A stretch of DNA of 64,000 nt from Oscillatoriales cyanobacterium USR001. GTDB lineage: Bacteria; Cyanobacteriota; Cyanobacteriia; Cyanobacteriales; Microcoleaceae. Made by a program: the position numbers and the translations under genes. The stretch lies in contig MBRE01000060.1 in NCBI GenBank assembly GCA_001698425.1, positions 55,386-119,385 on the forward strand. Direction: 5' to 3'. A model generated the notes under the pieces. It did not search any database. It saw only the letters and a program-made list of their open reading frames with translations, and was not told the DNA's origin. Positions 1 to 9,288 of this stretch are shown piece after piece. Position 1 is the stretch's first letter. Each line of letters starts with the position of its first letter.

Positions 1-1
1 A

Positions 2-886
2 GAAATAGAACCACCTTTTCGCTTAAGTTCTACCTTTATCTATCGGCAGGTTAACGACGAAACTATTTACTATTTACCCCGTCCTTTGAAACGTCCGAAC
101 AATTACCCAGATAACGATTTTGATTTTGCCAAAGAGTACAAAAAACTCAATTACTTACCCTTAAAAATCTGGCAATGTTGGTATCAAGGGGAGGGATGGA
201 TAAAGAGCGATGGAGAAGAACTTAAAGCTAAGGCTAAAAAGCAAGAAAGCCTGATTAGAAAACTGAAACAAGCAGGAACTTTTGAATATAGCGAAGCTTT
301 TAAAACACAAAAAGTTCCTAAAATTGCAGTCGATCGCATTACCAGAGCAACCAATATCTATCACACTAATTTTGTGTACTTTCAAGAAAACGCTGGATTG
401 TATTTTCTTGTTGAATTTTCCAAGCCAGAATTTGAAAATAATTTCTTAACTGTTTTAAACTTTTTGGGTAGTGAAGGAATTGGTGGCGAACGTTCTAGTG
501 GCGCAGGACAATTTAAGGTTGAGAATGTTGAATCCAGCGAATTAACTCCTGAGTGGGAAAAAGTTGTTAAGTTTGATAAGGGAAATTTTCATAGTCTGAT
601 CAGTTTATTTTGGGAAAATCCTCTTGCTTCTGACTTGCTAGATAAAGAAGGTAAATTAAAACAAGAATCTAGCTATGAATTACTGCGTCGAGGTGGGTGG
701 ATTTCCTCTTCACCTTCAGGGAGTCAGCGTCGCCGCAAGTCAATACAAATGTTTGCTGAAGGTTCAGTTTTTCCTGATAAACCAATGGGAAAATTGGCAG
801 ATGTGACTCCAAATGGTTTTAGTTCTCATTCTGTTTATCGTAGTGGCATTAGTTTGAGTTTACCAATTAAAGCAAAATTCGAGTAA
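2..886 (+). CDS. csm4: Type III-A effector subunit Csm4 (5' end outside window)
   Basis: The frame is open from base 2, so the gene begins before the window; 294 residues are visible. Csm4 is the Cas5-like RAMP subunit that holds the crRNA 5' handle and contacts Cas10 in the type III-A complex. The RAMP glycine-rich loop GGERSSGAGQF is near visible residue 161, and a VPKIAVDR stretch typical of Csm4 precedes it. A TTG at 86 could serve as a start but would remove the first beta strand, so I treat it as internal. Csm5 follows after 4 bases, so the two are probably co-transcribed. cas10 and csm2/csm3 would be expected upstream, outside the window. Confidence 0.85.
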   Translation, partial: EIEPPFRLSSTFIYRQVNDETIYYLPRPLKRPNNYPDNDFDFAKEYKKLNYLPLKIWQCWYQGEGWIKSDGEELKAKAKKQESLIRKLKQAGTFEYSEAFKTQKVPKIAVDRITRATNIYHTNFVYFQENAGLYFLVEFSKPEFENNFLTVLNFLGSEGIGGERSSGAGQFKVENVESSELTPEWEKVVKFDKGNFHSLISLFWENPLASDLLDKEGKLKQESSYELLRRGGWISSSPSGSQRRRKSIQMFAEGSVFPDKPMGKLADVTPNGFSSHSVYRSGISLSLPIKAKFE

Positions 887-890
887 AATT

Positions 891-2186
891 ATGGTTTCTA
901 CTTCTGAAAATCCTCTGGTTAAACCAGAGGTTTATGAAACAAAACGCATTCAGCTTACCAGTCCAATTCTGCATATTGGTTCGGAAGTTTCTAAACTGAG
1001 TCCGTTTGAGTATGTGCAAACAGAAAGTCGAGTTTATTTGCCAAATCAAGAAGCTTTAGCTAAGGCATTACACCACAGAGGAAAGTTACAGGAGTATATT
1101 CGTAGAATTGAAAATAGAGAAGAAATTACTAGCCTGTTAAAAGAAGCTTTTGGGGATAATTGGCAAAATAATCAAGAACTTGAAGCAATCTTTCCTAAGA
1201 CTGGGATTAGTCGGAAGTGGACGGAAGAAAAAATTACCGATTTGCGTCCGATGATTCGTAATGGTTTCGGACAGCTTTATATTCCAGGTTCTTCAATTAA
1301 GGGAGCGATTCGGACTGCGATCGCTTATTACTTACTTAAGCATGAAGAACAGTATCAAGTTCCTGAAAAATCGCGAGTTAGCGAAATAGAAAATAGACTC
1401 CGTGCAAGAACGGGTCAATTAAAAGATAATGCGAAAAAAGCCAATGATGATTTGATGAAAAGTCTTTTTTCTGAATTTGAGCTTTTTTATCAAGGGAGAT
1501 GCTCATCTGGCAAAATAGAAAGTTCTAATACAGATTTTATGAGGGCAATTAAAGTAACTGATTCTAAGCCTATCATAAAACGCATCCTCAAAAGTAAAGA
1601 CAGTCGGACAAAAGATAAAAATGTCAACATACCTGTTGTTGCTAAAGTTATTGTATCCAGTTTTGTTAATACTCGTACTAAAGAGGGATTTTTGGATAAA
1701 TTGGCAAAATATAAGGCTCCCATTTACGCTGAAATGGCTTACGAAGTCTGGACAGAATTTACCTTGATTTTAGACACTGAAATGCTCTCATGGTTCCGTC
1801 GTAATGATAATATGTCAATCCCCTTCACAACAATAGAGGATATCTTAAAAATTTGTAAAGAATTTGCTCAAGATCAATGGGAGTATGAGCAAAAATATTG
1901 GAAATCAATTAAGAATAACCCATCAGAAGATTTGTATTTTGATAGTATTAGCGAAGAATTTTACGCACAAAGTAAGTGTCCTTATGGCTTGAGAATAGGT
2001 TGGGGAAGTGGCATGATGGGAACTACCATTGATTTGCAACTGAATGAGCAGCTTAGATCGGAGATTCGGGATGCTTGTGGTTTGGATGCTCCTAATTACG
2101 AAGCACCTAAATCAAGACGTGCCGTTGTCAATGAAAATGGAGAGATTAAATTTGCACCGGGTTGGGTTAAATTTAAGGTATTATAA
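891..2186 (+). CDS. csm5: Type III-A effector subunit Csm5
   Basis: A 431-residue RAMP protein of normal Csm5 length. It opens with the PILHIGSEVSKLSPFEYV segment seen at the N-terminus of Csm5. It carries the conserved YIPGSSIKGAIRTA element (residues 130-144), which in this family follows a substrate-like hairpin. A glycine-rich GWGSGMMGTT lies near residue 375. In the family Csm5 sits at the crRNA 3' end and helps recruit maturation nucleases. The ATG at 891 is 4 bases after csm4, and the stop is 2 bases before cas6, which indicates a tight operon. The family call is secure; details of the role are from family knowledge. Confidence 0.88.
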   Translation: MVSTSENPLVKPEVYETKRIQLTSPILHIGSEVSKLSPFEYVQTESRVYLPNQEALAKALHHRGKLQEYIRRIENREEITSLLKEAFGDNWQNNQELEAIFPKTGISRKWTEEKITDLRPMIRNGFGQLYIPGSSIKGAIRTAIAYYLLKHEEQYQVPEKSRVSEIENRLRARTGQLKDNAKKANDDLMKSLFSEFELFYQGRCSSGKIESSNTDFMRAIKVTDSKPIIKRILKSKDSRTKDKNVNIPVVAKVIVSSFVNTRTKEGFLDKLAKYKAPIYAEMAYEVWTEFTLILDTEMLSWFRRNDNMSIPFTTIEDILKICKEFAQDQWEYEQKYWKSIKNNPSEDLYFDSISEEFYAQSKCPYGLRIGWGSGMMGTTIDLQLNEQLRSEIRDACGLDAPNYEAPKSRRAVVNENGEIKFAPGWVKFKVL

Positions 2187-2188
2187 TT

Positions 2189-2947
2189 ATGCTAATTCGT
2201 TCTACTTGGACGCTGAAAGTATCTGAGCCTACTGTACTACCTCGTTCCTATAACTTGGAATTAGTAAAAGATTTGCATCACCGCATAGGTTTAGAGACAG
2301 GAAGTGAGAAAATTCCATCTGTTACATATTCCGGTTTAATGGGAATTTGTTCTGCTTCCAGGGATTTTTTAACATTTGCTCCTGATGAGTTTTACCAGTT
2401 ATCAATTTGCGGGTTACGGGAGATGTCATCAAAAGCGATCGCGTCTCTCGATCTCTCCTCTGGATTAGAGTTTTTAGGTGCAAAATTTGAAGTATGCGAT
2501 CGCGAAGACAAAATCACCACTTACGAAGAACTTTACACCACCTTAGTTGCTAACGAACCCGAACCAATTCGCCGCTTTAACTTACAGTTTATCACTCCTA
2601 CTGCCTTTGCACAAAACCGTAATCACTTACCCTTACCCCTGCCAAGTTTAATGTTTCGCAGTTGGTTAGAAAGATGGAACGAATTTGCCCCCGTTTATTT
2701 AGGAGGTGATGAATTAATTGCTTATTTGGAAAGTAATATTGCGATCAAGTCACACCAAATTAAAACACGGTCGTTTCAGTTATCGAGAGGTTATGTAAAT
2801 GGATTTGTTGGTAACATAAATTTACAGATTCCTTATCGAATTGATGCTTTACTGGTAAATGTAGCTAATCTACTGATTCAGTATAGCCAATATTCAGGCA
2901 CGGGAATTAAAACCCGTTTGGGCATGGGACAGACAATTGTAAAATAA
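2189..2947 (+). CDS. cas6: CRISPR RNA endoribonuclease Cas6 (type III operon copy)
   Basis: A 252-residue Cas6-family protein. The C-terminal glycine-rich loop GTGIKTRLGMGQ (about residues 237-248) is the signature of the second RRM-like fold that grips the repeat hairpin. Cas6 cuts the CRISPR transcript at the base of the repeat stem, leaving an 8-nt 5' handle. It starts 2 bases after csm5. A second, more divergent Cas6 lies at 13088-14125 in the type I operon, yet both visible arrays use one repeat, so the two enzymes are either redundant or this one serves an array elsewhere. The N-terminal PTVLPRSYNLELVKDLHHRIG also fits Cas6. Confidence 0.85.
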   Translation: MLIRSTWTLKVSEPTVLPRSYNLELVKDLHHRIGLETGSEKIPSVTYSGLMGICSASRDFLTFAPDEFYQLSICGLREMSSKAIASLDLSSGLEFLGAKFEVCDREDKITTYEELYTTLVANEPEPIRRFNLQFITPTAFAQNRNHLPLPLPSLMFRSWLERWNEFAPVYLGGDELIAYLESNIAIKSHQIKTRSFQLSRGYVNGFVGNINLQIPYRIDALLVNVANLLIQYSQYSGTGIKTRLGMGQTIVK

Positions 2948-2980
2948 AAATATATATTTTAATATGGAGTAAAATTGATT

Positions 2981-4228
2981 ATGGCTAAAATTCTGATTTC
3001 ACCTTTAGGAACTGGCTCTCTTGATAAAAATAACACTGCTACCCGAAAATACAGACCAGCTAATTATCGAATAGATGGCAAAGATTACCAAAAAAGCTTT
3101 ATTGCTTCTGCTCTTTATGAACATTTAGAACTAGACGGTATCATTTTTATTGGTACTGTCAAGTCCATGTGGGAAGAAGTATATGAATCTTTTTGCAAAG
3201 AGAAAAACCTCGAATGTAATGCAGACTATTATTGCCAATTAGCTGATAAAATTGATCAAATGGGCTATCGTAGCTCTCTTGATTCACTGGATTTGTCTTT
3301 GTTAGAATCAGTTTTAGGTTCAAAATCTAAATGTATTTTGATAAAATATGGTCTCGATCAAGCAGAGTTGTGGGAAAATTTTGATCAAATTATTCAGGTA
3401 ATATATTCTCTACAAGATAAGGATGAACTTTACCTGGATATTACTCATTCCTTTCGTTCTTTATCTGTTTTTCAATTTCTGACTGTAACATTTATCCAGG
3501 ATCTATTTTCAGAGAAGAAGATTAATATTGCGGGTGTTTTTTATGGAATGCTCGACGTAACACAAGAACTAGGATACACACCTGTGGTAGACTTAAATCC
3601 TTTGTTTGAGATAACATCTTGGATTAAGGGAGCTTATAGCTTGAAAAACTATGGAAATGGAGATTTAATTGCTGAACTATTGAAAGAACAGGGTGAAGAT
3701 GCACTAGCCAATCAAATTGCTCAATTATCTCAAGCAATTAATATCAATTATGTCAATGCAATAAAACAAAATAGCACAGCATTAAAATCTTCTCTTTACA
3801 ATCCTTCTCAAAGCAGACCCTTTAATTATCTGAGAGGAATTTTAGAAAAATTTGCCCAAAAATTTACTCGAAGTTCTATTACAGAAGCAGAATATCAATT
3901 AGAGCTTGCTGGTTGGTATTTTGAAAATCAACGTTATGCTACAGGATATATAACTCTTGCTGAGGCAATTATTACCTATGTTTGTGAGATACAAGGAAAA
4001 AATTCAGGATTGGAAGAGGCTCGAAATGAGATGAAAACTTTCTTACATCGTTCAGACAACAAAAATCGAGAACTTGCACAACTTTACTTTAAGGTAAATC
4101 CAATTCGGACTGCGATCGCTCATGCTTTAATTGATAAAAAAAGAGCAAGCGCGTCAGATGCGATCGCTAATGCGGAGGGATACTACCAGCAAGCTAAACA
4201 AATTTTCAAAACAAAAAAAATGGGTTAG
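2981..4228 (+). CDS. CARF-HEPN CRISPR ancillary protein, Csx2/TM1812 (Csx1-like) family
   Basis: A 415-residue protein of the TIGR02221 (Csx2, TM1812-like) family. The N-terminal half is a CARF domain: it begins AKILISPLGTGS and contains DITHSFRSLSVFQF near residue 160, the family hallmark. The C-terminal half is helical and ends with a HEPN ribonuclease motif R-x4-H, here RTAIAH at residues 376-381. Such proteins are switched on by cyclic oligoadenylate made by Cas10 of type III complexes and then degrade RNA. I chose ATG 2981 over TTG 2975 because GGAG lies 11 bases upstream of it. It follows cas6 by 33 bases in the csm operon. Confidence 0.8.
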   Translation: MAKILISPLGTGSLDKNNTATRKYRPANYRIDGKDYQKSFIASALYEHLELDGIIFIGTVKSMWEEVYESFCKEKNLECNADYYCQLADKIDQMGYRSSLDSLDLSLLESVLGSKSKCILIKYGLDQAELWENFDQIIQVIYSLQDKDELYLDITHSFRSLSVFQFLTVTFIQDLFSEKKINIAGVFYGMLDVTQELGYTPVVDLNPLFEITSWIKGAYSLKNYGNGDLIAELLKEQGEDALANQIAQLSQAININYVNAIKQNSTALKSSLYNPSQSRPFNYLRGILEKFAQKFTRSSITEAEYQLELAGWYFENQRYATGYITLAEAIITYVCEIQGKNSGLEEARNEMKTFLHRSDNKNRELAQLYFKVNPIRTAIAHALIDKKRASASDAIANAEGYYQQAKQIFKTKKMG

Positions 4229-4327
4229 CTAATGGAATCAGAACTATCATCTTTAATTTCCAACTCCAAGTGATCGCACCCCCCCAATTCTGCTAAACTA
4301 GACTCAGACTTAATTTAGGAGTCCAAT

Positions 4328-4948
4328 ATGTCTTTCAGCAATTACAAAAGCATCAGCGCAGTCCTCAAGGAATTTCAAATCACCTACACCGAAGCTGATT
4401 TTATAATCGAAACTGCCTTTAATATTCCTCAATACTTCCGCGAAGACTTGCAATTTGTAATGAGAGAAGGAGTTGTTAATAATTCAGAGTTTGCCATTTG
4501 TGAAAACTTGATTTATCCACTCCTGAAAGAAACATGGAAATGCTATTATCATAAATTAACTTTGTGGAGTCACCAATCATTAAATTATGATGAGAAATTA
4601 TCTGGCTTTCCAGAATATATTCTCGCCAAGCGCTCAAAGTTAGGGAAAGTTGTTTTTGAACAACCCTATCTGCTTTTAGTTGAGGCAAAGCAAGACAAAT
4701 TTGATGAAGGATGGGGACAATGCCTAGCTGAAATGGTGGCCGCACAGAGACTTAATGATGAACTACAGATCGTCATCCTTGGTATTGTTTCCAATGGCGA
4801 TCGCTGGCAATTTGGTAAGCTTGAAGATAATACGTTTACCCGCAACAAAACTTTTTACACAATTCAGGAATTAGATAAGTTATTTGGGGCAGTAAACTAC
4901 GTTTTTCAACAGTGTGAAATACAGCTAAATAATCTAGTAAATGTTTAA
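4328..4948 (+). CDS. Restriction-endonuclease-like hypothetical protein (PD-(D/E)XK type)
   Basis: A 206-residue protein of unknown function. The segment PYLLLVEAKQDKFDEGWGQC (residues 113-132) looks like the E-x-K half of a PD-(D/E)XK nuclease core. An upstream acidic residue (Asp88 in YDEKLSG) and a following Gln/Glu helix would complete such a site. The end (VSNGDRWQFGKL) resembles the closing strand seen in type I restriction R-subunit N-terminal-like proteins common in cyanobacteria. It lies 99 bases after the Csx2 gene and 5 bases before cas3, so it sits inside the CRISPR cluster. It could be a nuclease accessory or a passenger; nothing else in the sequence decides this. Confidence 0.55.
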   Translation: MSFSNYKSISAVLKEFQITYTEADFIIETAFNIPQYFREDLQFVMREGVVNNSEFAICENLIYPLLKETWKCYYHKLTLWSHQSLNYDEKLSGFPEYILAKRSKLGKVVFEQPYLLLVEAKQDKFDEGWGQCLAEMVAAQRLNDELQIVILGIVSNGDRWQFGKLEDNTFTRNKTFYTIQELDKLFGAVNYVFQQCEIQLNNLVNV

Positions 4949-4953
4949 TTATC

Positions 4954-5574
4954 ATGCTACCTATTAACCAATATTTCCACACTCTCACCGGCTTTCCCCC
5001 CCGCCAATTCCAACTAGAAACAATTGAAAAAATCCTCGATCGCGAAAACATCCTCCTCCGCGCCCCCACCGGTTCGGGGAAAACTGAAACCGCGATCGCA
5101 CCTTTCCTCTTCGCCAAACCCCTACAAATCGACTTCCCCAACAAACTCATCTACGTCGTACCCCTACGCACCCTCGCCAACAGCCTACGCCAACGCACGG
5201 AAATCCTCATCCAACGATGGTCAACCATTCACCCTACCCCCCGCCACCTCACCGTCACCCTGCAAACCGGAGAAAACCCCGAAGATCCCCGTTTTGAAGG
5301 TGATATTATCTTCTGTACCATCGACCAAATGTTAAGCAGCTTTCTTAATATTCCCTATTCTGTCGGTCGCGGTTCTGCTAATGTTAATGCTGGAGCTATT
5401 TTTGCCTCCTATTTAGTGTTTGATGAATTGCATCTCCTTGACCCAGAACGCTCTTTTACTACGTTATTAAAAATTTTACAACAAGTTAAAGGAATTACCC
5501 CTTTTTTGTTGATGACAGCGACTTTGACTGATGAACTTTCTCGACAAATTTATCACAATTTGGTTGACAAATAA
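4954..5574 (+). pseudogene. cas3: cas3 N-terminal fragment: RecA1 lobe of the Cas3 helicase
   Basis: A 206-residue polypeptide holding only the first helicase lobe of Cas3. Walker A is APTGSGKT at residues 37-44. The VPLRTLANSLRQR segment (motif Ia) follows, then the DExH box as DELH at 157-160, and motif III as MTAT at 187-190. The frame stops shortly after motif III, where an intact Cas3 continues into the second lobe. The second lobe and HD nuclease are at 5885-8071 in a different frame, with a DUF4926 gene between. Cas3 is the helicase-nuclease of type I interference. I call it a broken gene; two polypeptides that reassemble into a working enzyme cannot be excluded, since all motifs on both sides look intact. 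Confidence 0.75.
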
Positions 5575-5637
5575 ATAAAACAAGATTATTATGGATTAAG
5601 ATTCTCTGTTGTCCTGTCAAAAAGTGAGGTAAAGACA

Positions 5638-5877
5638 ATGAAAGAAATTAAAGACTTAGATATTGTGGCTTTAACAGAAGACTTAGAAGCAATCCATTTT
5701 GAAACCAAAGAAATCATTAAATTATCTAAAGGACAAGTAGGAACAGTCGTGATGGAATTTGATGGAACTGCTTTTGAGGTAGAATTTTCTCATCAAGATG
5801 GTACAACTTATGCAATGGAGACAATTCCCTTTACAAAGTTAATGGTTTTACATTATGAATTAATGGCTAGTTGCTAA
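5638..5877 (+). CDS. DUF4926 domain protein inserted between the two halves of cas3
   Basis: A 79-residue protein. Its features are those of DUF4926: an early DIVALTEDL, then KGQVGTVVMEF, then FEVEFSHQDGTTYA and a closing LMVLHYE. The function is unknown. These small beta-rich proteins are usually free-standing genes in cyanobacteria, often beside other small unknown genes. It has a possible ribosome site (GTGAGG) shortly before ATG 5638. Its last codons merge into a tandem array of TTGCTAA-type heptamers (5870-5897) that forms the right junction with the rest of cas3. The position inside cas3 strongly suggests it arrived with the insertion. Confidence 0.8.
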   Translation: MKEIKDLDIVALTEDLEAIHFETKEIIKLSKGQVGTVVMEFDGTAFEVEFSHQDGTTYAMETIPFTKLMVLHYELMASC

Positions 5878-5897
5878 TTGCTAATTGCTAATTGCTA
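5870..5897 (+). repeat. Tandem heptamer (ATTGCTA) array at insertion junction
   Basis: About four copies of a 7-bp unit (ATTGCTA) run from the last codons of the DUF4926 gene into the start of the downstream cas3 frame. Such short tandem repeats arise by slippage. Here the array marks the right edge of the segment that separates the cas3 halves. Confidence 0.8.
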
Positions 5898-8071
5898 AGG
5901 GTGTGCCTCGCTTGCTTAAAAACAACTATAAATATCATATTAAGCAGTTATTGAACATGAAAATCATTGAAGTTAGCGACACAGATTTAGTCGAAATTGA
6001 AGGAAATCGCCACCGCACTTTTCAGGCAATTTCTACCCCATTAACGGCTGATGTAATTCTTAATGATATTCAAAGCTATCGCCGTCAACGGGTAATAGTT
6101 ATTTGTAACACTGTCTCCCAATCCCAAGGACTGTTTCGAGATTTAATTCAACTTAATCAAACTGAAAACTTAAATATTACTCTACTACATTCACGTTTTT
6201 TACCCGAACATCGCGCCCAAAAAGAAGCAGAAATTCAGGCTAATTTCTCGGAAAATTGGCAGAATGACGGGCAATGTTATCTGCTAATTGCCACTCAAGT
6301 TATTGAAGCGGGATTGAATATTACCTGTGAAGTTATGCACACTGAACTTGCCCCCATAAATTCATTATTACAACGGGCAGGACGTTGTGCTAGATTTAAA
6401 GGCGAACGAGGGGAAGTTTATGTTTATTGGCAGATTAAAATTAATCCAAAATTGGAAGAATTAGTAGGGGCGAAGCATTCCGGCGATGAATCTCTGCTTA
6501 TAACCAATAATTTATCTGCCGGAATGCTTCGCCCTGAAGATAGCGAGATTTTACCAACAGAATCAACTCCAGAAAAGAAAAGTTTTCTACCATATAATAA
6601 AGAACTTTGTCAAAACACTTGGCAGGTTTTACAATCTCATAGTCAATCAGAATTAGCCGATCAAAATGTCGGGTTTAAGTTAGAACAAGACTGGATTAAT
6701 CAAGTTCATTTAGCAGCGGATTTATTGGAAAATGACAAGAGAAAGAACGATCAAGCTGAATTTGAACGTAAGTTTAATGATGCTATTTTTAAAGGAAATC
6801 GTGAATGGGCTGATGATTTAATTCGTTTCGTAGATAACCGCAATTTATTTGTCTGGAATGAATCGACTATTATTGATTTTGATGATTCACTGCAAATTGA
6901 CCCGAAAACGCTGTTACCTTTCTCGGTTCCCCTGACTACTCTCTCTAAAGTTTGGCAAGAAATACATAATTTGGGTTATGAAACTGATTGGATATTTAAG
7001 CGGATTGAATACCCAGAAAAGAAGGGGGCGGAAACTTACGCCCTACCGAGTTATCCCCGCATTCATTCCTATAATGAGTTACAAAGTAGCTTTCAACTTT
7101 TAGTTAATCCTCGTTATGTTTACTATGATGAGGAAGTGGGTTTGCAGTTGGGAGTTAAGATTACTGGCAATCGCTTTGTTTCTCCCAATAAACCAAGGAA
7201 AATGGCGGTTAGCGAATATCAATATCAGATGGATACTTATGTTGCTCATCTGGGTTGTATGTGGCAATGTTGGCGCAATCCTTTTGCAACAAAGGTATTA
7301 AAAAATGGCCTTTGGGTTGACATTAAATATCTTAGTGTTCGCGATGAACTTCTCAAGGTGGGGGGGCGATTTATACAGCAGAAAATTTTTCCTAATGCTA
7401 CGTCAGACGATACCGCCGCGCTGTTTGAATATTTGGTAATGTTGGCTATTTTTACTCACGATTTAGGCAAGTTACAGCAAAAATGGCAAACAGTAATGCG
7501 GGGATGGCAAAGTGTCGCCTATCGTGATTTTCAGGGGAAATCTCCTAGGTCTTTTCTGTTAGCCCACACTGACTATAACCCAGGGGAACAAGCACAAAAA
7601 GATGCTCTTTTAGCCTATGAAAAGCAGCATAAACGTCCTAATCATGCGGTGGAAAGTGCTTTTCTGGCTCAACCTATTTTACAACAATATCTCGTTCCTT
7701 TATTGCGTGAGTATTTCTTGGCGACTCCTGAACAAGTTTTTGGGGTTGCTTATACGATTCTTTTGGCGGCGGGCAGGCATCATTCGGCTTGGGCGAAGGG
7801 ATGGGGAATGAACGATGTTAATCAGATTAAGGAAATTGTATTACATCCGGGGGCTAACAGTGTGATCGCGGCTAGTTGGCGGACTCTGATGCGATTTTTG
7901 CCTGATTCTTTACCTTTGTCGGCTGGGACTCCGATTTTTAGTCAATCTCGCTATCAAGTTCGAGAGATTGATTTCAATAAGTTTTCTACTACTGAGATTG
8001 ATTATTTGCACCTTTATTCTCTGGTGGTGAGGGCTTTACGATTGTGTGATATGCGATCGGTGCAAATTTAA
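5885..8071 (+). pseudogene. cas3: cas3 C-terminal part: RecA2 lobe plus C-terminal HD nuclease
   Basis: The frame opens at TTG 5885; the first ATG is at 5957 (MKIIEVSD), giving 704 residues. It holds helicase motifs IV-VI: IVICNTVSQSQ, then LLIATQVIEAGLNI, then QRAGRCARF at residues 163-171 of the longer frame. A C-terminal HD nuclease follows, with FTHDLGK (His525-Asp526) and a GRHHSAW metal motif near residue 630. HD at the C-terminus is the reverse of the common HD-first Cas3 order. Residues 195-217 are encoded by a palindromic repeat inserted in frame (6464-6534). No Walker A is present because the first lobe is at 4954-5574. Without the partner lobe it could not act as a helicase, though the HD domain may still fold. 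Confidence 0.75.
6464..6534. repeat. Palindromic repeat inside cas3 (in-frame)
   Basis: Inverted arms GGGGCGAAGCATTCCGG and CCGGAATGCTTCGCCC enclose an AT-rich centre. A related copy (36032-36100) lies in an intergenic region with the same arms and a similar centre (AATCTCT and CCAATAA shared). The insertion adds about 23 codons without breaking the frame. Confidence 0.8.
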
Positions 8072-8253
8072 TTTTTCATTAGCCAGAATTTATGCCTGAA
8101 GGGATTTTGCTTGATTAAAGCAGATATCGGGGGAGGAAAACGCACGCCTATCTCCCCTTATTAAAACTGTATTTGACAAGGGTAAAACTTGTTTTATCAC
8201 CAGCAGAAAGTATCTCTATCTCTCCAACAATTTAAACATTCTGTAATTATTCT
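8072..8253. other. Intergenic region between cas3 and array 1
   Basis: This is the leader-distal flank of array 1, because that array is read leftwards. I see no gene and no degenerate extra repeat here. Confidence 0.5.
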
Positions 8254-8745
8254 GTTTCAGTCCCGTTGCCGGGATTCTGTTAATTGAAAGTCAAATTAGC
8301 CTTCGCCAAATGGTTTCAAGCTCTATTGTTTCAGTCCCGTTGCCGGGATTCTGTTAATTGAAAGTGAGTCCAGACCAGGCATTAAGTGAAAATCCTTCAA
8401 AAGTTTATGTTTCAGTCCCGTTGCCGGGATTCTGTTAATTGAAAGCACTAACAATTAAGGGGAAAAAATCATGGAATATTGTTTCAGTCCCGTTGCCGGG
8501 ATTCTGTTAATTGAAAGAATGATGCTTGTCAAATCTTGTACGATTGTCAAATCTTGGTTTCAGTCCCGTTGCCGGGATTCTGTTAATTGAAAGAAGCAGG
8601 ACGAGGTTATTGATGTTGACTATCTGGAATCCTCTGATGTTTCAGTCCCGTTGCCGGGATTCTGTTAATTGAAAGCTCGAGGATTATGCTCATACACTTT
8701 GGGATGATGTTTCAGTCCCGTTGCCGGGATTCTGTTAATTGAAAG
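8254..8745 (-). CRISPR. CRISPR array 1: 7 repeats, 6 spacers, read leftwards
   Basis: Seven identical 37-bp repeats start at 8254, 8328, 8409, 8481, 8557, 8639 and 8709. The spacers are 37, 44, 35, 39, 45 and 33 bp. In the transcribed sense (minus strand) the repeat begins CTTTCAATTAACAGAA, has stem arms TCCCG and CGGGA around a GCAA loop, and ends CTGAAAC. Cas6 cleavage at the stem base would give the 8-nt handle ACTGAAAC. Orientation is supported by the stem position and by a promoter in the leader at 8746-8990. The spacer at 8518-8556 carries an internal duplication of TTGTCAAATCTTG. The repeat is identical to that of array 2. Confidence 0.97.
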
Positions 8746-8990
8746 TCCGCCGGCTGAAACCCAGACAGACAAAGCATCCTGAAGCCACTTTTCGTGAACC
8801 TCAAAAACACCTTCATTTCAGCCGACCTTATTGCTAGTAAATCGCAATAAATAGCCGACCTCAACTTTGTAAACTATTCTATTATCAAGGTTCTAGCGTT
8901 TTTCGTGAACCTCCCGAAGAAATCGCCCTCGCTTCGGTTCACGAAAATCATAGTAAACCCAAAACATCTCCCTTGTCAAGCCCTTTCCCA
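8746..8990 (-). promoter_or_regulatory. Leader of CRISPR array 1
   Basis: A 245-bp leader adjoins the first repeat of array 1. It matches the reverse complement of the array 2 leader (16698-16942) over its full length, with about 8 mismatches and no gaps. On the minus strand it has a -35 TTGACA (complement of 8974-8979) and a -10 TACTAT (complement of 8950-8955), 18 bp apart and pointing into the array. It also has three copies of GGTTCACGAAAA in mixed orientation and a TTATTGC/GCAATAA inverted repeat. These are plausible binding sites for transcription or spacer integration. Confidence 0.85.
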
Positions 8991-9288
8991 TATTTATAGG
9001 ATTTACGCAACTGTCACAAGATTTTTAGGTACGTAGTTGCGCTTTAGCGCTCTTAGCATATCAAAGAGCGCTGAAGCGCAACTACATACTTTGTTTAACG
9101 ATGCCCGTTGCGTAAACCCTGATTTAGTCGTCTTCAGACGACTTTCTCTATGAGGCAGGGGTTTTAACCCCTGACGCAACCCCTGACGCAACCCCTGACA
9201 GATTTAAGGATAGACTTTTCAACCACCTTGGAACCCTCCCTTTCCAGGGGGTGTTATGATAGCAACAGCAAAATAAAAAAACCCAGGA
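8991..9288. repeat. Repeat-rich intergenic region upstream of the type I cas operon
   Basis: It holds a long hairpin at 9033-9085 (GTAGTTGCGC with GCGCAACTAC) and a TCGTCTTCAGACGA palindrome near 9128. Around 9156-9200 is a GGGGTTTTAACCCC palindrome followed by tandem ACGCAACCCCTG units, related to repeats at 11138-11372 and 16350-16605. A TATGAT near 9255 could be the -10 of the cas operon promoter. No credible gene is present. Confidence 0.6.
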
